Positions 45,501 to 55,745 of a DNA stretch of 64,000 nucleotides are shown here, one piece after another. The first letter of the stretch is position 1, and every line of letters starts with the position of its first letter. Under the pieces are notes generated by a model. It was not told where the DNA came from. It ran no database searches and worked only from the letters and a program-made list of their open reading frames with translations. The stretch lies in the NCBI GenBank assembly GCA_963930775.1, contig OZ005698.1, forward strand, positions 4,780,501 to 4,844,500, in the 5' to 3' direction. Position numbers and translations under genes: made by a program. The stretch comes from Cliona cf. orientalis (Eukaryota; Porifera; Demospongiae; Clionaida; Clionaidae).

Positions 45501-48500
45501 TACACGTGTGCATCCTGCCCTTTGATGACCTTTACCTACACATTGTAGCAGAAATAAGTAGTGTTGATAGGTGTGGTCAACCAAAATGCAGCATTTGTAA
45601 TCCTCGTAGGCCTTGCCAAAGGTATGCATAATGAAGCCAGTTTATCAGTGATTTGACAAATTCGTTGTGCTTACAAGTCACTGAGATGCATAGATCTCCA
45701 GATCTGGCAGTGCAGAGGACAACATACAAAACCGATTGCTTTACCCCTTACAATTGTGCATGCGCATGGAGTAAAATTTTGTGCTGCATCCATGTACATG
45801 TACGTACGTATCTCTATCTATAGGCTTCTGTGCACTGAACATTCTCCGCAAGTTTGGAATACTTTCTGGCCTCTCTAGTGCGCCATTTGACCTGTCCATC
45901 TTGAAGTTGATGTCAGAAGTTGACAAATCAGGTAGTGACCTACGTGGTGACAGCCAGACCAAAGCTAAATGGATTCTTAACATGGTAACTTTTAAACACT
46001 TTTCATTATTCAAGGGGCCATAATTGTGTCGTAATATCAGCAGAATCTGATGTGCTCTGTTAGGTGTAGCCAATAAAAATGTGATTGATAGTACTAGTGT
46101 ACTGTGGAATCACTCTAATCCTACCCCGTGAAATGTGGACACCTTGCTAATGCAATTGCTCAAAGTCAGGCACTGATTGTACTATCGATGCAAGCTGTGT
46201 ACTTTAAATGTGGATACCTTGCTATTCCATAAATGGACACTTGGCTCAGCCCCAACAGCATCACTGCCCATACGAACTCGGCATGTTGGCAACAAATTTG
46301 TAGGCATATTGAACAACAACAACAAAAAAGAACTAGAGGCTAAGACAAGTGATTCTCTCTCTGCACCAAATCTGGACTAGGAAGATATGAACTGCTACTA
46401 CCTACATTTTATTGTATTAATATAGCAGTCTTACTGTCAGATTCGGTTCAGACTTCTTCACATAATTTTCAGTCAGTGGATAGCAGTCAAGCAGCGTAGT
46501 CATGAGCATTATTTAGAACATGTCGACGATCTTTACCTGTTTGCTAAGACTTGGGCCACTTAGTTGTGCACGAGCAGAAAGCCCAATGTCACATATTATA
46601 CATTGAGTGGGCACTGTCCATAGGCGTGGCTACAATGGCTAACAAAAGGCACTATTTCTGATGCTTGTGGACCGTGTTCCTTGATTTGAAACATGCTAAA
46701 GCCAGTTCTTTGCCAAATTAGGTGGATTCGAGATGCATCGCTCAGATGCCTAGGTCTTGATATATGGCAATTTTTGCTCTCACGACAACAACAATACAAC
46801 CAATTACTTTACCTCTTGCACATGCGCATGGGGTAATCGTGCATAATAATATTGTTATACCATTCACACACACATTAACCATTATCACCTGCCAAAAGTG
46901 CATAAACTTATTTTATACTTATAGCATCATCATTTGCAAAGAAGTGTATATCCTACTGTGGAGTTTGTTCTTCGTCAAGCTGCAAGGTAGTATAACATTG
47001 AATCAATCTTGTGAAAGAAGGCCCATGGGTGGTGTGGTGCACCTTGCTTACCTACCCCTCAGACAAGGGTAGAGGGCTGACATCTTGAGAGAGCAGCATG
47101 CTGCTGTGCCATGCCCCATTGGTGATTAACCCACTTACAGTACTACATTGTTGGGGGTGTTTAGACCATGGCAATACATAGCCTGGATGGGCACTGGTAC
47201 CTCAGCAGGAATTACAGAACTATAGGGAGTGAATGAAAGACTACACAGTACAGAATATTATGATAATACCATTGTTGCGATATATAGAATATTTCCATGG
47301 CATATTGATACGTGGACTGAGACAGCAATGGAAATCATCTGCCATGATCGCTGCCAGCTGAGGTTTGATTTGAGTAAACCAAACCATGGTAAGTACTATC
47401 TTGACTTTGCTTTCTGTGTTGCTCAATAAATATCTGCCTTTCTGAAGGAGCAGGTTCAATGTGCATTGATGAAGTTCGTGTTTCAACAGTACAAGGTATA
47501 TGTACGTGCAATGATAGTGTGTCCACATTGCTTGCTGTTGTGAATGAAACACTTGACCATGGTGCATGTGCAGGGTTTCATTTAGGGGGGGGTGGGAGGC
47601 ACTCGCCCCTCCCCCCTTAAGAGTAGCCACCATCCATACATGTACAAGTAAAAGGTTTAAAGTGTCCAAAGTGGCAGTTTTGCTCATTTTTAACCCATAG
47701 TTGTCAAGAGACACATTGCACATCCTTGCAATATTTGACTTGAAATAGAGGGGAACCAGTGAATAATACTGATAGACTTTCCCCATCCGAGTGCTCAGAA
47801 GCCACCAGAAACAGTCTTAGTCTCGCGTGCCACACCCCCCAATCCGAGGGAAAGAGGGCGTGCATACAACGAGTTGTTCCGGCGACAGGATTTGGTCGCG
47901 TCCAATCAGATTCGAGATTTGAATTTATTGCTTGGCAATGCTTTACTGGAGGCGCGCGCACAATGCAATCAGCCTCGCGTTGTTTGTGGTTACCCGTGAT
48001 GTTTTTGTAATTATTGCATTCCAACGGAATAACTGGCTGTACGCATGGTCACCAGACCCTCTTTCTCTTGAGATTGAAGGGTGTAGCTAACGAGACTAAA
48101 ACAGTCTCAGAGGTTGAAACATTAAAAAATTTTCCTGGGGGAGCATACCCCCCGACCCCCCTAATATAATCAAGTTAATGAGCACAACGTCATTCTTCAC
48201 AGATGGAGAAATATACTATAGTCTTTGCTCCCCCTTAGCTGCAATTGTTGCGTTTGCCACCGCCCCCCCCCCCCCCCCCCTTGATGAAAATCTTAAATGA
48301 AACCCTGATGTGCTATGTGGTAAGAGGTCAATATCGTGTGTACATTGGTACCAGTGCCTCAATCGCAGAGATGGAGTCTGAGACAGGTTCTCGGCCTCAA
48401 TAGTGACAAGCTTCAATCACCAACAACTAAATTTCAGATCCGATTGGTCATGGCATGGCACGGCTACATGCCTACATGGGGGCCGGAGCATGCTGCATGC

Positions 48501-48856
48501 TCTATTGTATGTATTTATCCACGGGATTACGTAAGCCATGAAAATGAGTGAAGTTTGGCCAGTGGTACTTGTCAGAGAAGATAACACGCAGCTTGTAAGG
48601 GATGCATGTGTAAGATTCTCATCGATTTTCGGGTCCCAGAAAGGCTCCAATGAGGCCCTGAATTTTCTCATAATTACCTCATACATGTAGATTACACTAT
48701 AGGTTTCATCATAGATTATGCCATAATTACCATTCATAACCACACCAAGTAAATTGCTACTGGGGATATTATAATCTAGTTATTTAAAATTAATCTGCAG
48801 GAATTCTTGTAAATGAACGAGATTTAATTTGTTCCACTACCAATGATATACCTAAG
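42593..48856 (+). CDS. Unrecognised multi-exon gene (Ser/Thr-rich then helical)
   Basis: Exons supported by matching phases: 42593-42686 (phase 1 out), 42744-44244 (phase 2), 45333-45445 (phase 1), 45824-45984 (phase 0), probably 47322-47388 (phase 1), 48801-48856 (phase 0). The joined protein goes from IFEEDSKASVAALASTVLAE through a 500-residue Ser/Thr/His-rich, likely disordered part to a helical region (ISFALHLIQLRLNNKEYLQA, CFCALNILRKFGILSGLSSA, FDLSILKLMSEVDKSGSD) and MEIICHDRCQLRFDLSKPNH then GILVNERDLICSTTNDIPK. A frame at about 42299-42411 (MFEQSENVTIAYLVAARAAA) may be an upstream exon, but its phase does not fit. I do not recognise the family and give no function. Start and end of the gene are not fixed. 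Confidence 0.62.
42744..44244 (+). CDS. Large exon of the unrecognised gene
   Basis: 1501 nt with no stop, by far the longest non-transposon open frame in the window. The acceptor is TTTTCAATTAG|GG and the donor AAAAG|GTATAC; the frame itself stays open to 44278. Composition is rich in Ser, Thr, His, Pro and Asn with repeated SP/TP sites (for example HTPSQS, SPYSETPH), typical of a disordered, phosphorylatable region. Near the end, SLSFIGDLSTSLVRQSLG and SPSIFSKFLTKLD may be short conserved motifs. Confidence 0.7.
44343..44585. mobile_element. 243 bp hAT-like MITE, CAGGGCCGTAGGA ends
   Basis: CAGGGCCGTAGGAGCTGGTC at the left pairs with GACC...CTTCCTACGGCCCTG at the right. The CAGGG start is typical of hAT elements. 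No 8 bp duplication could be seen. It lies in intron 3 of the gene model. Confidence 0.65.
44776..45150. mobile_element. 375 bp MITE, TACNGTANACTCTGGTTA ends
   Basis: TACTGTAAACTCTGGTTATT pairs with TTAACCAGAGTATACGGTA. The inner TTAAGCGCATG motifs link it to 2861-3296 and to 33782-37240. It lies just upstream of exon 45333-45445. Confidence 0.78.
45660..45780 (+). repeat. Right end of the 1597-2075 repeat family
   Basis: Contains CACTGAGATGCATAGATCTC and AACCGATTGCTTTACCCCTT followed by GCGCATGGAGTAAA. Intronic. Confidence 0.5.
46360..46833 (+). repeat. Copy of the 59278-59875 dispersed repeat
   Basis: From CTCTCTCTGCACCAAATCTGG to CATGCGCATGGGGTAA it runs parallel to 59452-59875 with moderate divergence (shared GGCTAACAAAA..GCACTATTT, CTTTACC..TTGCRCATGC). 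Intronic. Confidence 0.55.
47571..48307. mobile_element. CAGGGTTTCATTTAGG element, copy 2, with insertion
   Basis: Same ends as 33895-34388, flanked by ATGTG on both sides (47566-47570 and 48308-48312), so a 5 bp duplication is seen in both copies. Removing the insertion at 47818-48098 leaves about 447 bp that aligns with copy 1. Confidence 0.85.
47818..48098. mobile_element. TAGTCTCG element, 281 bp, perfect 9 bp TSD, inside copy 2
   Basis: The ends TAGTCTCGCG and CGAGACTA are flanked by AAACAGTCT on both sides (47809-47817 and 48099-48107). Copy 1 of the host element (34193-34215) has the single, uninterrupted AAACAGTCT. Confidence 0.9.
48325..48560 (+). repeat. Dispersed repeat, 29330 family
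   Basis: Shares GCCTCAATCGCAGAGATGG, CTCAATAGTGACAAGCTTCA and GGGATTACGTAAGCCA blocks with the copies at 29330 and 39065. Confidence 0.5.
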
Positions 48857-48875
48857 GTAAGATAGTCATTAGTAT

Positions 48876-49025
48876 AGTGGGAAACATTCAAGGGAGAAAC
48901 TTTTGCAGACAAGTAGGAAGTGAGCACTTTCGCAGAGAAAAACTTGTAGAATGCTAAATCAATCGACTTTGTGGCTCTCAAACTATGAAATTTGTGAAAG
49001 TTTTCTCCCTTGAAAGTTTCCTTCA
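48876..49025. mobile_element. 150 bp MITE, AAACWTTCAAGGGAGAAA ends, copy 1
   Basis: GAAACATTCAAGGGAGAAAC pairs with TTTTCTCCCTTGAAAGTTTC. The homologous copy is at 58571-58714. Confidence 0.68.
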
Positions 49026-49331
49026 ATGATTTATACCCAAGATTATGATTCATAGGCGCATATTCTTTAGCTTGTGGCAATATTCAAACTATTGAAATGC
49101 TACCTTGGAGTCATGGTAATATAATGTGGTCAAGCTATGAATAGAAGCTGCACCCAAATACAGTGGTTGCTGTATTGCTTATATTACTCACATACATTCC
49201 CACTATGGCTGTATCACATAGAGCTTAGTTGTATAATAATTACATGTATGTGACCGTCCACGAGAAAACCATGCATAATGTGCTGGATATCAATCTGATA
49301 TACTGGCCAAAATAGTCGCCTATGGTTATAA

Positions 49332-49497
49332 CTACCGTAGTTAATCGAATACAATGCATGATCCAATTTAACGCAATAAATTAGCATTTTACGAACTCTC
49401 ATATATGGAGCGATTGACGACCTTTACCAGATAAACGCTAGTTTTTCAATATTGAAATTATTTTTTTCCATGCGTAGTATTAGATTAAGTACGGTAT
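49332..49497. mobile_element. 166 bp MITE, TACCGTAGTTAATCGAATAC ends, copy 1
   Basis: Near-complete inverse copy of 61233-61405, sharing GATTGACGACCTTTACCAG and CCATGCGTAGTATTAGATTA. Half of the element also occurs at 50628-50683. Confidence 0.72.
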
Positions 49498-49504
49498 CGA
49501 TTTT

Positions 49505-49968
49505 GGAACCCCACTTAATGGACACCCCTCAACGGCGGACACCAGCTGCTATATAACAGACAATTCTGAATGTCCGGATTGTATTTCCATAGACTTCAAT
49601 ATAATAATATTCAAACCCTCTCAACAGTGACACCCTGCTATTCCGTATAACAGACACTTTAGTCCTGTTCAAACCTGCACATAGTGAACAACCTCACTTA
49701 ACGGACAGTTAGCCACACCCACCATTAAAATCGATCAGTTTCAGCAACCAGTAGCTACAGTAAAGCCTACAAATTCCTGCTTAGAAGCTGTCAGTTGGCA
49801 GATCTCTCATCAATATTATGGTCTTTTTCGTCATCCAAAGTAGTGCTTTATCATAGCTGGCCGCGATTGTAGGATGGGCGTGGTCAACCACTAACCTCTG
49901 AGATAAGGACACCTCGCTACAGCAGACAAAATTTTTGGTTCCAATGGTGTCCGCTTTAGAGGGGTTCC
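49505..49968. mobile_element. MITE with GGAACCCC..GGACACC ends (pogo-like look)
   Basis: GGAACCCCACTTAATGGACA pairs with GGTGTCCGCTTTAGAGGGGTTCC. Several more NNCGGACA/TGTCCGG units lie inside. The style resembles pogo/Tigger-derived MITEs; class by inference. Confidence 0.6.
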
Positions 49969-50035
49969 ATCTCGCAAGCCACACCCCCAATCCGCAGATT
50001 GGGGGTGTGGCTTATTTTAGCGCTTACACTTCTTA

Positions 50036-50342
50036 GTTAGACACTGTTTAGGAGGTTTCTACGTGATTTAAAAGACCGAAGGGCTCTGTGTAGAATCCCG
50101 AGTGAAGCAAGGGTTCTACTGAGCCCTGAAGTCTTCTAAATCGTGTAGAAACCGATTGAAACATGTTTAGATCCTAGCAACAATGCCCAAAAGCTTGACA
50201 AAAGCTTGACACATAAGCTGCTGCCTAGCAACAATCCTAACCATAGGCAAGAAAATTTACATAATTTTCTATAGAGCTTTACATGATTTTCTATGAAGAA
50301 TAGATACTTTAGTTTAACCAATCAGATCACAGTATTTGTTGC
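50036..50342 (-). mobile_element. MITE with GGGTTCTACTGAGCCC hairpin, copy 2
   Basis: Inverse copy of 41633-41949, including CCAATCAGATCACAGTATTT at its right end. Confidence 0.68.
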
Positions 50343-50757
50343 AAGCAGGATCTAAGTTTCGATAGACCACTACCATGTGTGCAAGTACAAGCGTGCGGTT
50401 ATATGCTGCAAGACGTTTGTGGTAAGATTGTGTAACTTGACCTCTGTCTCTGTACTTGGCAAAGAGTGTTTGCATACAGCAATAGGAAATACAATACTCT
50501 CTCCTCTTGTATACTCTTGTCGAGACCTATATAGGCACCTGAGTGACTTATAAGCACAACGAATCAATTGATTTTGGTGAAAAATTGGCTTTAGTGTGCT
50601 TCAAATCAAAGGATGCACTTCAAAATTGAAATTATTTTTCTTCCATGCGTAGTATTAGATTAAGTACGGTAGCTATCCGCTGACAGAAATGTGATGCTCT
50701 ATATATGGAACCGAATCAGAATGTAAGATTGCTAAAATTTATTAAACAATGTAGGTA

Positions 50758-51129
50758 CAGTCCAACGTCAATTATCCGAACTCTCGATTATCTGAACTCG
50801 AGATGCAAAGAAAATTCAGGGTCAAAGTACACATTGTGACCACGTGGCTGGATTGCGCATGCGCAGTAAACCTACGCCGCGTCGTTGCCATGCGAGAACC
50901 AGCTGCTGCACTGCTATCAAATCTAGTTTTTACGCTCAAAGAAGTAAAAGAAACGCATGGTAAGCGTTCTATCAATCGAGGATGGGATTGAAATCGTCAA
51001 AATGCTTGATAAATCTGTCAATGATACGTTTTTTCATGCATGATCGGTCTAGTGGGTGTGGTCAACGTTATCCGAACGGTTCCAAATTTCCCCTTGGCCA
51101 AAGGGGTTCGGATAATCGAGGTTGGACAG
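50758..51129. mobile_element. Pogo-like MITE, 372 bp, TA target
   Basis: CAGTCCAACGTCAATTATCC pairs with GGATAATCGAGGTTGGACAG, with TA on both sides (50756-50757 and 51130-51131). CAGTCCAACCTC.ATTATCCGAA is a typical pogo-type terminus. No transposase; the 50803-50991 frame is not recognised. Confidence 0.78.
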
Positions 51130-52035
51130 TAGCATCAGTTCGTGTCTTCGTAGTCTAGGTCTGGGGCAGAGAGAGAATCCATGATTCCATGTACACAGAA
51201 GTTATTGCACAATGTGCGCACAGGGTATGTGCTCTACAGAGCTCTAGTATTATAAGTTTCTGTCAAGCTTAAATGTGGTACGCTTCTCATCCATATTATT
51301 ATGAATGTTCTGATTTCAGATGCTACAGAAAATATGCTTTCAAGAATAATGTACATTGAAAGTAGAATAATTATTACTATTTTGCTGATGTTTTATGTGT
51401 ACTTGCCCAGTTTAGTCTTATTTAGCTTTTATTATTACCCGGTATTATTACTATCTGCAAAGTATTGAATTTTCAAATCTCGTAACGATGTTACTCAGGG
51501 GTTTATCTGCATAGAGCCCAGCAGCAAGAGTAGATAATATCTACTCTTGCCCAGCAGGGTGTGTCCCCCCCCCCCCAAATTAATTAAAATTCATGAGATT
51601 TCACAATTAAATGCATACAGCTCTTGTTTTAATTGTACTCCATATTATGTCCATTATTTGCTCTAAGTAGGTGTTAACCAAGAGCAAGTGTACTTAGTGA
51701 ATGTGCATGACTATCTGAATAATAATAATATCACCTGGACTAATTATGTTGAAATGTTATGTAGGTGCCTTTATGGGAACATTATATTAATTATACTTTA
51801 GCTTCCTGCGCTTCGTGTGGGAGGGGCACATCCCCCTTCCGCACCCCTTGGGCAGCCAATTGCAAGGCGGCCCATTACTTCAACTTCTCCCATGTTTCCC
51901 CCCTTAATAGTATACTTGTACTTTGATGTGTACAAATCTTGTATACCAATTACAAGTATTACAAGTGAAATAGGCACCTGAGTTTGAAATACCCTTCTGA
52001 GTTGAAATACCCATCTGACTTTGTGTATGTATACT
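51130..52035. other. No gene; small palindrome and repeat ends
   Basis: 51232-51250 is an inverted left end of the 1597 family. 51526-51552 is a GCAAGAGTAGAT palindrome. A C-run lies near 51566. Confidence 0.45.
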
Positions 52036-52207
52036 ATTAGCCTGTGATAGTGAGGTTGTATGTTGAATTTGGATAAATAGCACTCCGAAATAGGCATTTG
52101 GTTCATCAAATTGTACTCGCTATCGCTCGTACAATTTTTGAACCAAATACCTATTTCAGAGTGCTATTTTACCCAAATTCAACATACAACCTCACTATTA
52201 CCTATAC
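52036..52207. mobile_element. 172 bp foldback
   Basis: Arms 52036-52110 and about 52138-52207 pair (GTGAGGTTGTATGTTGAATT; TATTTCAGAGTGCTATTTTA), loop TCAAATTGTACTCGCTATCG. Confidence 0.72.
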
Positions 52208-52972
52208 AAATTTTGGGCCAGATAAATTAAACCCTGTTACTGGTGCACATGATTATTCTTAATTGCAAATGCTGCAGTCATTCGTCCATGCCCACTCCAA
52301 TGCTGAACTGGTGGGACATGCACCATGAGATGAGAAAGAAATACTTCTACTTCATCTTCTTTTGTCCTCTGAGGTGGAAAGCAAAGGATAGCTAAAATTT
52401 TCCTAATTAACCTCGAATTAAAAAACAATTGGCGCTGCATGCGAATAGAGGTGTTCAATATTTCCTAAGGGGTTCCATTAAATCCTAAGGATATGTGGCA
52501 CGGGGGGAGCGAATTATCATAGGATATCTTGCATGGGGGGTACCAAAAAGGGAGAATGTCAGAACTACTGTGGTACCTGTCATATAGCTAGTCTCAAACC
52601 CAGACCCCTCCCTTTTCCGCAGCGCTGCATCACCAGCACGCAGGGGGTCTGGATTCGTGAGTATCATAATTATAGCCTACTGGTCTAGACTTAGCATAAT
52701 TGCCGTACCTCTGATTCAAGAAATTGGCAACTAATGGATCATATCTTGGAAAGAAGTGGCCTAAAACAGTAATCCATATTACTACTAGAGCACATACCCC
52801 ATGCGCACATTGTGCAATTTATAGGTTTACTTCGGTGCATGGCTATAATTTTGTGAACTTGAGAGAAAAAGTGGAAATGCTGCTTAGTTGCTGGGGGTCC
52901 CGGTGACACTTGAAAAGCGCTTTCTGCACCCAGACAGGCACTTTTACCTATATTTTGTTTGTAATATTATTA
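52208..52972. other. No gene; two repeat relics
   Basis: 52590-52663 resembles a decayed short TAGTCTC element (TAGTCTCAAACCCAGACCCC with GGGGGTCTGG near its other end). 52786-52850 is a left end of the 1597 family. Confidence 0.45.
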
Positions 52973-53020
52973 TTAAGCTTTTTACTATGCCATATACTGT
53001 GTACAGTAGATAAGTTTTAA
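52973..53020 (+). repeat. 48 bp direct repeat, left copy
   Basis: Starts TTAAGCTTTTTACTATGCC and ends AGATAAGTTTTAA. Identical to 55340-55387. Both begin and end with TTAA and bracket the two tandem GGTACCATT elements. Confidence 0.92.
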
Positions 53021-53995
53021 GGTACCATTAAATTGCGTGGGCGTGAGGTGGGGGATATGACACCTAAACCACATCAAAGTCATTAGTGAGGTGCATGCTG
53101 TGTAACCACGCCCTTTTAATTGCACAGGTCTCAGGGGTGTGGCTGCTAGAGCCGGAAGTGTTCATTTAATATCCTCCATGGACCGGAAGGGAGGGGCCAG
53201 GCCACGCCCAAAATAGCCCCACCCTGTTCCCCAAGGACCACCATTCTCAATCAAGTGCCTACTAACCACCGGAAGCCCACAATCAATCCCAATTAAAACA
53301 CACAGCTTCCTCAAGGCCAAAACACACACAAACACTTGGAGGCCGTTCTGCCACACCGCCCACACAAGAGCTCACCTCATTTCCTGTGTGGGCGGAGTAA
53401 CAACACGTCATCGCAACCACATCCGCTTCAAACCATCGTCAGCTTCCGTCCGGCCGTACAGGCCCCTCGATCGCACCGCCGTACAGTGCCTCATTAACAG
53501 ACATGGCCTCACCTTTGACCTCCTGTCACGCCCCCAAAGCCTCCTGGACGGGTTCAAAGGTCACCACCGCATCCGGGACACGCCCACCTATCGCCGTAGC
53601 CAAGTCCCCGGCCCCGATGTCCAAGCACTGGCCCGTGAAGCCACGCCCAATCGGAAGCAATAAAACCTGCATTAACGCACACACACACACTCCACACAGT
53701 GCCAGGAACACGCCCACATGCTTAATTAGGCCTAACTAGCTTTTTTTTTTTTTTTTTTATAAGTCGTTGCGGTTAATAGTTAAGCAAGAATGCTTTGATG
53801 TGGGCAATTACCGGCCTTTTCTTCAGGGGCCACTTCCGGTCGCTAATTACACGCGCATAATCATCCCTGGCCGATTCTGGACACGCCCACCTTCGACCAA
53901 AAGCACTCGTATGGCCTCTTCGGCCACGCCCCTTCACGATTCGCTAATTGAATTAGCCATTCCTGACGCTCACGCCCACGCAATTAAATGGTACC
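53021..53995 (-). mobile_element. GGTACCATT element, copy 2
   Basis: The ends GGTACCATTAAATTGCGTGG and its complement; a T-run at 53741-53759 is where copy 1 carries its tandem array. TTAA precedes it; the following TTAA is displaced by the foldback at 53996-54311. Confidence 0.82.
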
Positions 53996-54311
53996 AAGAG
54001 TATATAATAGGAAGAGAAGGGAGAGTATCCTACTCCATATACTACTGTGCAAACGCACTGCGGATAATTAAATTTGAGGTGGTTGACTCAAACAAACTGT
54101 GAAACCCACCAGTACTGGTGAGTACCATAGCTGGGTAGTACCCAGGTGGGCTGTCCTAGACCAATTATTGGCCAACACTCACTTGACTACAAGATGATAT
54201 GTGGAGTATACTACAGTTTACAAGGATATACGGATTTAATTATCCGCAGTGCGTTTGCACAGCAGTATACAGAGTAGGATACTCTCCCTTCTCTTCCTAT
54301 TATATACTCTT
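53996..54311. mobile_element. Foldback AAGAGTATATAATAGGAAGA, 316 bp
   Basis: Arms of about 80 bp (GCAAACGCACTGCGGATAAT on both sides, inverted). Flanks AATGGTACC and GATGGTACG suggest a 7-9 bp target duplication. It was inserted at the junction between two GGTACCATT elements. Confidence 0.75.
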
Positions 54312-54324
54312 GATGGTACGTTAA

Positions 54325-55063
54325 GGTACCATTAAATTGCGTGGGCGTGAGGTGGGGATATGACACCTAAACCACATCAAAGTCATTAGTGAGGTGCATG
54401 TTGTGTAACCACGCCCTTTTAATTGCACAGGTCTCAGGGGTGTGGCTGCTAGAGCCGGAAGTGTTCATTTAATATCCTCCATGGACCGGAAGCCGAGCCG
54501 GAAGGGAGGGGCCAGGCCACGCCCAAAACAGCCCCACCCTGTTCCCCAAGGACCACCATTCTCAATCAAGTGCCTACTAACCACCGGATGTCCACCGGAA
54601 GCCCACAATCAATCCCAATTAAAACACACAGCTTCCTCAAGGCCAAAACACACACAAACACTTGGAGGCCGTTCTGCCACACCGCCCACGCAAGAGCTCA
54701 CCTCGTATCCTGTGTGGGCGGAGTAACAACACGTCATCGCAACCACATCCGCTTCAAACCATCGTCAGCTTCCGTCCGGCCGTACAGGCCCCTCGATCGC
54801 ACCGCCGTACAGTGCCTCATTAACAGACATGGCCTCACCTTTGACCTCCTGCCACGCCCCCAAAGCCTCCTCGCGGGGTTCAAAGGTCACCACCGCTTCC
54901 GGGACACGCCCACCTATCGCCGAGGCCAAGTCCCAGGCGCCGATGTCCAAGCACTGGCCTGTGAGGCCACGCCCAATCGGAAGCAATAAAACCTGCATTA
55001 ACGCACACGCACACACTCCACACAGTGCCAGGAACACGCCCACATGCTTAATTAGGCCTAATA

Positions 55064-55094
<31 letters not shown>

Positions 55095-55339
55095 TGTCGT
55101 TGCGGTTAATAGTTAAGAAAGAATGCTTTGATCTTGCTTTGATGTGGGCAATTACCGGTGTTTTCTTCAGGGGCCACTTCCGGTCACTAATTACACGCGC
55201 ATAATCATCCCTGGCCGATTCTGGACACGCCCACCTTCGACCAAAAGCACTCGTATGGCCTCTTCGGCCACGCCCCTTCACGATTCGCTAATTGAATTAG
55301 CCATTCCTGACGCTCACGCCCACGCAATTAAATGGTACC
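54325..55339 (-). mobile_element. GGTACCATT element, copy 3
   Basis: TTAA at 54321-54324 and 55340-55343. Very similar to copy 2, with a longer T-run (about 55067-55095). Confidence 0.85.
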
Positions 55340-55387
55340 TTAAGCTTTTTACTATGCCATATACTGTGTACAGTAGATAAGTTTTAA
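55340..55387 (+). repeat. 48 bp direct repeat, right copy
   Basis: Identical in all 48 positions to 52973-53020. Confidence 0.92.
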
Positions 55388-55577
55388 ACTAGCTATCTGA
55401 TTGGTTCCATTCCATAGGGCTTCAAATTTCAGTCACGACTATCTTTACCAGACGCACACTGAAGCTTGATTCGTTGTACTTACGAGTCGCTTTGACGCCT
55501 ACATCTCAAGATATGGCGATTTTTGTGCTAACGACAAGGTGCGCTAGGCTGGAGCGCTCGACAATAATATTATTGAT

Positions 55578-55604
55578 CACGTGGCAATCAATTGCGCATG
55601 CGCA
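55578..55604 (+). promoter_or_regulatory. Candidate DHRS11 promoter sites: E-box and NRF1-like palindrome
   Basis: CACGTG at 55578-55583 and TGCGCATGCGCA at 55593-55604, only 9 bp before the start codon. The latter matches the known NRF1 site. Caution: the same GCGCATGCGC core is common in repeat ends in this window. Confidence 0.4.
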
Positions 55605-55613
55605 TAATCGAGA

Positions 55614-55745
55614 ATGGAGAGATGGCAAGGGAAAGTTGCTCTCATCACCGGAGCATCGGCCGGCATTGGCTATGTACTTGCTAAACAACTCATAGAGTTT
55701 GGCATGAATGTTGTGGGTTGCGCAAGAAATACAGCTGCTATTGAG
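55614..55745 (+). CDS. DHRS11-like: DHRS11-like exon 1
   Basis: 44 codons, start to AAIE; donor GAG|GTGAGA, phase 0. Holds the N-terminal Rossmann glycine motif and the ARN stretch that usually selects NADP(H). Confidence 0.92.

Noticed and set aside
45157-45525. 122-residue ORF read as a single frame
   Set aside because: Only 45333-45445 has fitting splice sites and phase with the neighbouring exons; the rest includes MITE and intron sequence.
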